Source: Rhodanobacter sp. PCA2
GTDB taxonomy: Bacteria; Pseudomonadota; Gammaproteobacteria; Xanthomonadales; Rhodanobacteraceae
NCBI RefSeq assembly: GCF_013620825.1
Contig: NZ_NJIC01000010.1
Coordinates: 80,033-122,306 of the forward strand
Direction: 5' to 3'
Length of the DNA: 42,274 nucleotides
Position numbers and translations under genes: made by a program. Below, one piece after another: positions 20,044 through 26,583 of the stretch (the stretch's first letter is position 1; each line of letters starts with the position of its first letter). Under the pieces are notes generated by a model. The model saw nothing but the letters and a program-made list of their open reading frames with translations. It was not told where the DNA came from and did no database searches.

Positions 20044-20676
20044 CTACGGCGGGCCGGGCGGCACCGGGGTGGCCTGGCCGCCGTGCATGTCGATCGACGT
20101 GACGTAGAACAGCTCGCAGGCGCCGTCGCCGGTGTCGGCGCGGGTCAGCGAGGTGCGCCAGTGCCAGCCGTCGGCACGGTTCGCGTCCACCAGGTAGCCG
20201 TCCAGCGCCACCACCTGGCCCACCCGCACGCGGCCCAGCGCACGGCGTACGCCGACATCGGCGGGAATCAGGTGCATGTTCGCGCTGTGCGTCTCGATCT
20301 CGCGGCCCGGTATCGGGAATGTCCGCACGCTCCAGCGATAGAAGCGCGCCGATTGCGAGATCGCGATGTCCGCGAGCACGGCGCTGTCGGACATGCGCCC
20401 CCAGCCCAGCGCGAAGTCCTCGGGCGCCAGCGCGGCGCCGGCGTCGAAGCGGTAGCGCTCGGTGGACAGCACGCGCGCGGCGAGTTCGAAGCGGGCGCGC
20501 GGAGTGAGCATGAAGTCGCCCACGCGGATGGTCGCCGTCGGCGAGTCCAGCGGCATCTGCACGGGCTCATCCGGCGCGAGAACGCCCGGCGGCGGATGCA
20601 GCGGTCTCGTTTGCAGCCACGACCAGCCGCCCCACAGCACGAGCAGGGCGGCGGCGAGCAGCCAGGGGCGCCGCAT
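20044..20676 (-). CDS. Unknown membrane-anchored protein, last gene of the rubrerythrin operon
   Basis: A 210-residue protein with a single N-terminal hydrophobic helix (RPWLLAAALLVLWGGWSWL), then an extracytoplasmic region. Distinct segments are ARVLSTERYRFDAGAALAPEDFALGWGRMSD, ISQSARFYRW and ANMHLIPAD, and near the end WHWRTSLTRADTGDGACELFYV. I recall similar unnamed proteins in other proteobacteria but know no function. Its start codon directly abuts the DUF3501 stop, so it is almost certainly translated from the same mRNA. Confidence 0.8.
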   Translation of the reverse strand: MRRPWLLAAALLVLWGGWSWLQTRPLHPPPGVLAPDEPVQMPLDSPTATIRVGDFMLTPRARFELAARVLSTERYRFDAGAALAPEDFALGWGRMSDSAVLADIAISQSARFYRWSVRTFPIPGREIETHSANMHLIPADVGVRRALGRVRVGQVVALDGYLVDANRADGWHWRTSLTRADTGDGACELFYVTSIDMHGGQATPVPPGPP

Positions 20677-21258
20677 TCAGTCGAAATCCGTGGCCAGCAC
20701 GCGGCACTGCTCGGGCGACAGCGGCATCGCCACCGGCAGCGCCGGCAAGGTGCAGGCCAGCGTCACCGCCGCGCCCGCCTTCCATGCGGCGATCCGGTCC
20801 GCGTCCAGCGGGAAGCGCAGGAAATGCACTGCGGCGGTCTTCTCGTCGTTGCTGCGCTCCATGTCCTCGTCGGCCACCGCGACGGCCGGCGCGTGGCCGG
20901 CCACGGTCAGCGCGATCGCGTGCTCGATGTTGCGCAGGCGCACCAGTTCGCGCTTGCGCTCTTCGACGTCGTCGTACTCGATCAGCAGCGTGGCCTTGAG
21001 GTTGTCGCCGTCGGGGATGAGCGGGTTGTAGGCATCCAGTTCGTCCTGGATGCCGGCGGGTTCGAAGATGCGCTCGATGCGCAGCATCTCCTGCACCTGG
21101 TACTGGATGCTGAGGCGGTCCTCGAAGATCAGGGTGAGGTGGCCGCCCAGGTGCGCGGTGCGCTGCTTCTTGTGCGCCATCACGCGGGCGCGGAACTCGA
21201 TGCGCTCCAGCGCGTAGTTTTCGAGGCTGAGCAGGTCGCCGCGTTCGAGCTTGTCCAT
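20677..21258 (-). CDS. DUF3501 family protein
   Basis: A 193-residue cytoplasmic protein starting [23 protein letters not shown]. The conserved parts are [37 protein letters not shown] and [23 protein letters not shown]. This matches DUF3501, a family of unknown function that I recall as a regular neighbour of rubrerythrin and Cys-rich Fe-S oxidoreductase genes. It starts 2 bp after the Fe-S protein stop. A role in the same peroxide or redox process is inferred from context only. Confidence 0.85.
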   Translation of the reverse strand: MDKLERGDLLSLENYALERIEFRARVMAHKKQRTAHLGGHLTLIFEDRLSIQYQVQEMLRIERIFEPAGIQDELDAYNPLIPDGDNLKATLLIEYDDVEERKRELVRLRNIEHAIALTVAGHAPAVAVADEDMERSNDEKTAAVHFLRFPLDADRIAAWKAGAAVTLACTLPALPVAMPLSPEQCRVLATDFD

Positions 21259-21260
21259 CG

Positions 21261-22604
21261 TCAGATCCCGTAGGCCTTGCGCAGCAGGCTGAGCGGATGT
21301 TCAGCCGATGGCTTGTCGCCCAGGCCGTGCGCGATATGGCCGCCGGCCATCGGGCAGTCGCTGGTGAAGTGCGCGGGCTCGGCCTGGGCCACGCGGTTTT
21401 CCACCGGCCTGGCCAGCTTGCGCGACAGTGCGTAGGTCTTGTGCTTCACGCCGTAGGTGCCGTCGTGGCCGGAGCAGCGCTCGATGGTGACGACCTCGGT
21501 GTCCGGCACCAGTTGCAGGATCTCGCGCGTCCTGGGGCCGATCTTCTGCACGCGCTGGTGGCAGGGCACCTGCCAGGCGACCTTGCCCAGCGCGGCCTTG
21601 AAGTCGGTGCGCAGCAGGCCGGCCTTGTGGCGTTCGGCGAGGTATTCGAACGGATCGAAGAAGCGCTCGCGCACCAGCGCCACATCGGCGTCGTCGGGGA
21701 ACATCAGCGGCAGCTCCTGCTTGAACATCAGCACGCAGGACGGGATCGCCGCGGTGAAGTCCCAGCCTTCGCGCGCCATCTTCGCCAGCACCGGGATGTT
21801 GCGCTCCTTGTACTTGCGCACGGTGTCGAGGTCGCCCAGCTCCAGCTTGGGCATGCCGCAGCAGCTTTCCTGTTCGACCAGCCGGTTCGGGATCGCGTTG
21901 TGCGCGAGCACCGCGGCGAGGTCTTCCACCACGCCCGGTTCGGAGTGGTCGCAGTAGCAGGTGGCGAAGATCGCCAGCTTGCCGCGCGTGCGGCCGGCCG
22001 GCTGCGCTTCGCCCGCGCCGTCGAGTTTCTTCAGCCGAGCGCGCGCGGTGGGCGCATGGTATTCGGGCACACGCGCATCCGCGTCCACGCCGAGCGTCTT
22101 CTCGAGCAGCTTGCGCGCGGCCTTGTTGCGGTTGGCCGCGTTGACCGCCTGCACCACCACCGGGATCGAGGCGAGCTTGCCCACGGCGCGGGTGTTGGAC
22201 AGGATTTTCGCGGACAGCGGCGCGCCGTGTTCGCGGAAATCCACCGCCTTGGCGCGCAGCATCAGGTGGGGGAAATCCACGTTCCACGGGTGCGGCGGCG
22301 TATACGGACACTTGGTCTGGTAGCAGAGGTCGCACAGGTAGCACTGCTCGACCACTTTCGGATAGTCGGCCTTGTCGACGCCGTCGATCTCCATCGTCTT
22401 CGACTCGTCGATCAGGTCGAACAGCGTGGGAAAGGCGTGGCACAGGCTCACGCAGCGGCGGCAGCCGTGGCAGATGTTGAACACGCGCTCCAGCTCCGCG
22501 TCGAGCGCGGCCCGGTTCCAGAACGCGGGATCGTCCTGGCCCAGCGGATGGCGTGTGGGTGCCTCGAGATTGCCTTCGCGGTTGCTGTCGACGGGTTCCG
22601 ACAT
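21261..22604 (-). CDS. Fe-S/CCG-domain oxidoreductase (GlpC/HdrD-like)
   Basis: A 447-residue protein with two 4Fe-4S sites: [12 protein letters not shown] (Cys45, 48, 51, 55) and [13 protein letters not shown] (Cys88, 91, 94, 99). Two CCG-type cysteine-rich domains follow, seen around [14 protein letters not shown] and [10 protein letters not shown]...[10 protein letters not shown]. This is the layout of GlpC and heterodisulphide-reductase D-type subunits, which pass electrons from quinols or flavins to thiols or small iron proteins. The start at 22604 (MSEPVDSN) has AAGGA 9 nt upstream; the frame is open further upstream, but that part does not look coding. Downstream of rubrerythrin, it is a candidate electron donor to it (inference). 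Confidence 0.9.
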   Translation of the reverse strand: MSEPVDSNREGNLEAPTRHPLGQDDPAFWNRAALDAELERVFNICHGCRRCVSLCHAFPTLFDLIDESKTMEIDGVDKADYPKVVEQCYLCDLCYQTKCPYTPPHPWNVDFPHLMLRAKAVDFREHGAPLSAKILSNTRAVGKLASIPVVVQAVNAANRNKAARKLLEKTLGVDADARVPEYHAPTARARLKKLDGAGEAQPAGRTRGKLAIFATCYCDHSEPGVVEDLAAVLAHNAIPNRLVEQESCCGMPKLELGDLDTVRKYKERNIPVLAKMAREGWDFTAAIPSCVLMFKQELPLMFPDDADVALVRERFFDPFEYLAERHKAGLLRTDFKAALGKVAWQVPCHQRVQKIGPRTREILQLVPDTEVVTIERCSGHDGTYGVKHKTYALSRKLARPVENRVAQAEPAHFTSDCPMAGGHIAHGLGDKPSAEHPLSLLRKAYGI

Positions 22605-22639
22605 GATCGCGTCCTTGTCCGGGTGGCCGTGCTCAGACG

Positions 22640-22669
22640 CCGCCATCCCCGCCTGTGCGGGGATGGCGG
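22640..22669. repeat. REP-like hairpin between rubrerythrin and Fe-S genes
   Basis: A perfect 13-bp stem CCGCCATCCCCGC (22640-22652) pairs with 22657-22669 around a CTGT loop. A related hairpin built on CCGTCATTCC/GGGATGACGG occurs at 36157-36194, so this looks like a dispersed palindromic repeat. Lying inside the operon, it could stabilise the 3' end of the rubrerythrin message or lower downstream expression. Confidence 0.7.
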
Positions 22670-22684
22670 ACTCGAATGCCAGGC

Positions 22685-23104
22685 TCAGCCCAGTTCGCCC
22701 AACGCCTTGGTGAAGCGGTTGGCGTGCGAGCGTTCGGCCTTGGCGAGGGTCTCGAACCAGTCCGCGACTTCGTCGAAGCCTTCGTCGCGCGCGATCCTGG
22801 CCATGCCCGGGTACATGTCGGTGTACTCGTGGGTCTCGCCGGCGATCGCGCTCTTCAGGTTGGCGTGGGTCTCGCCGAACGGCAGGCCGGTGGCCGGGTC
22901 GCCGCACTGTTCCAGGTACTCGAGATGGCCGTGCGCATGGCCGGTCTCGCCTTCGGCGGTGGAGCGGAACACGGCGGAAACGTCGTTGTAGCCCTCCACG
23001 TCCGCCTTGGCGGCGAAGTAGAGGTAACGGCGGTTGGCCATGGATTCGCCGGCAAACGCGTCTTTCAGACTCTGCTCGGTCTTCGAGCCTTTCAGCTTGC
23101 TCAT
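22685..23104 (-). CDS. Rubrerythrin (erythrin domain only)
   Basis: A 139-residue ferritin-like di-iron protein that reduces hydrogen peroxide. The metal-ligand pattern is visible: Glu20 in [11 protein letters not shown], Glu53 with His56 in [10 protein letters not shown], Glu90 in [14 protein letters not shown], and Glu124/His127 in KAERSH. There is no C-terminal rubredoxin domain, so electrons must come from a separate protein, perhaps the Fe-S oxidoreductase downstream. The ATG at 23104 has GAGGTG about 5 nt upstream. The 274-bp upstream region holds a long palindromic element. Confidence 0.94.
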   Translation of the reverse strand: MSKLKGSKTEQSLKDAFAGESMANRRYLYFAAKADVEGYNDVSAVFRSTAEGETGHAHGHLEYLEQCGDPATGLPFGETHANLKSAIAGETHEYTDMYPGMARIARDEGFDEVADWFETLAKAERSHANRFTKALGELG

Positions 23105-23155
23105 GACATCACCTCGTGGCGTCGGGCTGGGAGGGAAATGCGGGAGCGGCCAGGG

Positions 23156-23313
23156 AGCATGGGTGGCAGAAACACAAGCGGCTGCGGCTTCGTCGTTTTG
23201 GGCATCCTCCGCGTCGGCTTTCGGCCCATGGAACCACCATGGACCTTCAAGTCGCCACGAAACCTGCCTCAAAACGACTCTGCCTCGCCCGCCTGGTTTC
23301 TGCCACCCACGCT
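23156..23313. repeat. 158-bp imperfect palindrome (MITE-like element)
   Basis: The arms start AGCATGGGTGGCAGAAAC (23156-23173) and, read from the far end on the other strand, AGCGTGGGTGGCAGAAAC (23313-23296), with 17 of 18 bases equal. An internal pair TCGTTTTG (left, at 23193) / CAAAACGA (right) and CCATGG on both sides of a 5-nt AACCA centre (23226-23242) show that pairing is resumed towards the middle. No coding sequence or clear target-site duplication is visible. The size and terminal inverted repeats fit a miniature inverted-repeat element or a large dispersed repeat. It lies 52 bp upstream of the rubrerythrin start. Confidence 0.7.
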
Positions 23314-23378
23314 CCAGAGCGGTCGCGACCATCGGAGACTAGCGCCGCGCCGGCCTTCGTTGAAATTGATTGTACTTA

Positions 23379-24359
23379 TCAGTCCGATCGTTGCCGGCTA
23401 TTGCGGTGCGGTTTCGCGCGCCCATCCGTCATTGCGACTGGCGCGGTCACGTCGCGCGGGTCGAGCAGGCCCGCCGGCAGGTCGCGGAACACGCCGGCGA
23501 GCTGCTTGAGGAAGCCGCCCATAGCCGAGCTCTTGCGCCACAGCATCGCGATGCGCCGGCTGGGCGGGTGGCTGCCGCGGAATTCGATCAGCTGCACGTT
23601 CGGCGCCTGCGCCACCGGCGGTTTCACCGCCAGCGTGGGCAGGAGGGTGATGCCGACGTCGGCGGCCACCATCTGGCGCAGCGTTTCCAGGCTGGTGGCG
23701 CGGAAGCCGCTTTTCTCGCCCGCACCGGCGAGGTGGCAGACCTCCAGCGCCTGGTCGCGCAGGCAGTGGCCGTCTTCCAGCAGCAGCAGGCTCTGGTCGC
23801 CGAGATCGGCCAGCTTCAGCGAGGGGCGCCGCGCCAGCGGATGCGACTGCGGCACGGCGAGCAGGAACGGTTCCTCGAACAGGAATTCCGCGTGCAGGCT
23901 GTCCTCGTGCACGGGCAGGGCGAGGATGCCGGCGTCGAGGCGGCCTTCGCGCAGGCGGCGCAGCACCTCCTCGGTCTTCTCCTCTACCAGCAGCAGTTCC
24001 AGCCGCGGGAAGCGCTGGCGCACCCGCGGCACCACGTGCGGCAGCAGGTACGGCCCCAGCGTGGGAAAGATGCCCAGGCGCACGGTGCCCGACTCGGGGT
24101 CCAGCGTGCGTCGCGCGATGCCCTTGATCTGCTCCACCTCGTTCAGCACGTCGCGCGCGCGGGCGACGATCTCGCGGCCCACGTCGGTGAGCAGCACCTT
24201 GCGCGGCGTGCGCTCCACCAGCGCCACGCCCAGCTCTTCTTCCAGCTTCTTGATCTGGGTGGACAAGGTGGGCTGGCTGACGAAGCAGGCTTCCGCCGCG
24301 CGGCCGAAATGGCGCTGCTCGGCAAGGGCCACCAGATAGTGCAGGTCACGCAGGTTCAT
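23379..24359 (-). CDS. oxyR: OxyR, hydrogen-peroxide-sensing LysR regulator
   Basis: A 326-residue LysR-type regulator. The N-terminal helix-turn-helix is MNLRDLHYLVALAEQRHFGRAAEACFVSQPTLSTQIKKLE. The redox switch is diagnostic: EDGHCLRDQALEVC places Cys199 and Cys208 at the same numbers as in E. coli OxyR, which form the disulphide on peroxide exposure. The C-terminus is about 20 residues longer than E. coli OxyR and polar. Starting at 24359 gives the canonical N-terminus. The adjacent rubrerythrin operon is a natural candidate target. Confidence 0.96.
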   Translation of the reverse strand: MNLRDLHYLVALAEQRHFGRAAEACFVSQPTLSTQIKKLEEELGVALVERTPRKVLLTDVGREIVARARDVLNEVEQIKGIARRTLDPESGTVRLGIFPTLGPYLLPHVVPRVRQRFPRLELLLVEEKTEEVLRRLREGRLDAGILALPVHEDSLHAEFLFEEPFLLAVPQSHPLARRPSLKLADLGDQSLLLLEDGHCLRDQALEVCHLAGAGEKSGFRATSLETLRQMVAADVGITLLPTLAVKPPVAQAPNVQLIEFRGSHPPSRRIAMLWRKSSAMGGFLKQLAGVFRDLPAGLLDPRDVTAPVAMTDGRAKPHRNSRQRSD

Positions 24360-24379
24360 CGCGGCACCTCTCGGCTTCA

Positions 24380-24416
24380 ATAGCCAGAATCGATGGTGAT
24401 GAGAATAACCATTCCT
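24380..24416. promoter_or_regulatory. Possible OxyR autoregulatory site
   Basis: ATAG-N7-CGAT at 24380-24394 resembles one half of the E. coli OxyR pattern ATAGntnnnanCTAT. The second half at 24402-24416 is poor. It lies 20-57 bp upstream of the oxyR ATG. Spacing and position fit autoregulation, but the match is partial. Confidence 0.3.
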
Positions 24417-24432
24417 TGGAGTAATGATAAAA

Positions 24433-24457
24433 GAAAAGCCGGGAGTCCCGGCTTTTC
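24433..24457 (-). terminator. Rho-independent terminator of the protease gene
   Basis: An 11-bp perfect stem (24433-24443 with 24447-24457) has a 3-nt loop. On the minus strand the stem ends in TTTTC and continues TTTTAT, giving a good U-tract. It lies 23 bp beyond the protease stop and insulates oxyR from the protease transcript. Confidence 0.88.
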
Positions 24458-24480
24458 CTGTTGCAGCCGTCCGTGCGGGT

Positions 24481-26400
24481 TTACAGCTGGTAGTTGCCGA
24501 GCACGGAAACCTTGGCGTACGCAGCCACGCCCACCACACGGATGTAGTAGGTGCCGGCCACCGGCGCCGCGATCACCACCGCCTCGTTGTTGCCCGGCTT
24601 CGCCGACTTGTACAGCGCGTCGCTGCCATCGATGGCCGGCGGCGTGTCGGTGGACACGTAGATGGTCACGTCGCCGGTGCCGCCCATGGTGCGCAGGCTG
24701 AGATTGCGGGCACCTGCCGGCACGTTGAGCGAGTACAGGGAGGTCGCGCCTGCGCCGCCGCTCTGGCCGCCGAGCAACACGCCGTTGGCGAGCGCCTTGA
24801 CGGTCTCCACCGGCGCCGGACCGCCGATCGACTTGTTCACCGCGGCCCACGTGTCCACGATGCCGACGCCGATCGGCTTGTCGATGCTGACCGGGAACGG
24901 CCGTGCGGTGGTGGTGAGCAGGGTGCGGATCTGCGCCGGGGTCGGCGTGGCCAGGCTCGCACCTTTGGTGGCGCTCAGGATCATGGCGACGACGCCAGCC
25001 ACGTGCGGCGTGGCCTGCGAAGTGCCGGCCATGCCGCCATAGGCCGCATTGCCGGGCACGCTTGTGCCGTCGTTGATCGTGGACCACACGAAGCCTTGCG
25101 GATTGGCGGCCTGGCCGCTGCTGGGGTCGTCGTTCTGGTAGACGCCGCCGCCGGGAGCGGAGATCGTCACCGTGGTTCCGTAGTTGGAGTAGTACGCGCG
25201 CTTGCCGGTGATGCCGTTCGAGCCCACGGTGATCACGCCGGGGCAACTGGCGGGCGTGAAGTTCGCCGCGTCGGCATTGCTGTTGCCTGCGGCTGCCACC
25301 ACGGTGGTGCCGCGGCCGATCGCGTCGGCGATCGCCTTGCCGGTGACGTCGCTGGCGCTGCAGACGCCGGCGCCGCCAAGGCTCATGTTGATCACCTGCG
25401 CCGGATTCTGGTTGTCCGGTACGCCGTCGACGTGGCCGCCGGAAGCCCACACGATGGCGTCGGCGATGTCCGAGTTGTAGCCGCCGCAATGGCCGAGCAC
25501 GCGCACCGGCAGCACCTTCGCATTGTGCGCGATGCCGGCAAGGCCCTGGCCGTTGTCGGTCAGTTCGGCGATCGTGCCGGCCACGTGGGTGCCGTGCCAG
25601 TTGCTGGTCGTGGGCGGATGGCTGGCGTCGGTGCACTGGCTCTGCCACGGTTCGGAATTGGTCCAGTTGCCGGTATCCCAGCCGCCGGGCACGCGGCCGT
25701 TGGCGTCGCGTCCCGAGACGAAGGCGTCGACGATGAAGTCATAGCCCGCATCGGCCAGCGAGAGGTCCAGGTCCGGATGCTGGGTGATGCCGGTATCGAG
25801 CACCGCCACCACGACGCCGTTGCCGTCGGCGAGTTTCCAGGCTTTCTCGACGTCGGCGCCGCCGACGGCGTTGTTGAAGTGCCACTGATTCGAAGCGTAG
25901 TAGGGATCGTTCGGGGCGCCGTTCAGCAGTTGGGTCGGAGCGAGCAGCGTCGGCGCCTGGACGTCGCGCACGGCCTGCATCATCGTGTCGACCTCGACAT
26001 GGGCCACGGCCGGGTCGGCGGCGATCTGCGTCATCAGCGCGCTGGCCTCGCTCTGGCTCAGCTTGCGCGAGGTGTGCACGAGCTCGGAACCCACGGCCAG
26101 GTGGCGCTTGTAGCTGACGCCGAGCGGCTGCGCGCCGCGGCTCTGCGTCGAGGCGTGGACGAGGCCGGTGCGGCCGATCGCTGCGCCGAGGTTCTGCACC
26201 ACGGCGTTGCGGTTGCCGCGTTCCGCGCTGCCGTCACGGTAGGTGATGATGAAACGGTCGTAGCTGGCGTTGGCCTGCGTGGTGCTGAGGTTGACCTTGG
26301 GCGTGGGCAGCGGCCCGTTGCTGACGGCGTGGGCGACCGGTAGGGCCAGGGCCAGGGCGGCCGCGAGCGCGCCGAGTTGGATGGAACGGTATGACTTCAT
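24481..26400 (-). CDS. Secreted subtilisin-like (S8) serine protease with C-terminal PPC domain
   Basis: A 639-residue extracellular protease. The signal peptide is residues 1-25 (ending PVAHA). A propeptide follows to about residue 145 (DRFIITYRDG to VAHVEVDTMM). The peptidase S8 domain has the catalytic triad Asp202 (VAVLDTGI), His269 (HGTHVAGT) and Ser461 (GTSQATPHVAG), with the oxyanion Asn373 in AAGNSN. The C-terminal part (about 540-639) is a pre-peptidase C-terminal (PPC) beta domain, usually removed during maturation. GGGGAG precedes the ATG by 6 nt. It lies downstream of a trimeric autotransporter in the same direction. Xanthomonads secrete similar proteases by type II secretion, which is the likely route. 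Confidence 0.95.
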   Translation of the reverse strand: MKSYRSIQLGALAAALALALPVAHAVSNGPLPTPKVNLSTTQANASYDRFIITYRDGSAERGNRNAVVQNLGAAIGRTGLVHASTQSRGAQPLGVSYKRHLAVGSELVHTSRKLSQSEASALMTQIAADPAVAHVEVDTMMQAVRDVQAPTLLAPTQLLNGAPNDPYYASNQWHFNNAVGGADVEKAWKLADGNGVVVAVLDTGITQHPDLDLSLADAGYDFIVDAFVSGRDANGRVPGGWDTGNWTNSEPWQSQCTDASHPPTTSNWHGTHVAGTIAELTDNGQGLAGIAHNAKVLPVRVLGHCGGYNSDIADAIVWASGGHVDGVPDNQNPAQVINMSLGGAGVCSASDVTGKAIADAIGRGTTVVAAAGNSNADAANFTPASCPGVITVGSNGITGKRAYYSNYGTTVTISAPGGGVYQNDDPSSGQAANPQGFVWSTINDGTSVPGNAAYGGMAGTSQATPHVAGVVAMILSATKGASLATPTPAQIRTLLTTTARPFPVSIDKPIGVGIVDTWAAVNKSIGGPAPVETVKALANGVLLGGQSGGAGATSLYSLNVPAGARNLSLRTMGGTGDVTIYVSTDTPPAIDGSDALYKSAKPGNNEAVVIAAPVAGTYYIRVVGVAAYAKVSVLGNYQL

Positions 26401-26546
26401 GCAATGCTCCCCGCATCGTGGTTCGAGAAAAGGCCGGGTGGCCTGCCTACATCCATGTCCGGCCGGCGTGGTGCGCCAGCCATGGGTGGCCCGCTGCGTG
26501 TCGGGTGGAATGGAAGGACGCCGCAGCGACCGGTGAATCCGCGCCC

Positions 26547-26575
26547 GCGCACCACTCCGTTGCGGAGCGGTGCGC
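26547..26575 (-). terminator. Hairpin after the autotransporter gene
   Basis: A 13-bp stem with one G-T pair (26547-26559 with 26563-26575) and a TTG loop begins 8 bp beyond the autotransporter stop. It lacks a U-tract, so it may be a weak terminator or an RNA 3'-end stabiliser. The same hairpin seen from the other strand would not affect the protease promoter. Confidence 0.5.
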
Positions 26576-26583
26576 GCGACGCC

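Noticed and set aside
22605-22907. N-terminal extension of the Fe-S oxidoreductase
   Set aside because: The upstream open frame is Arg-rich and runs through the rubrerythrin gene and a hairpin. The ATG at 22604 has a proper ribosome-binding site.
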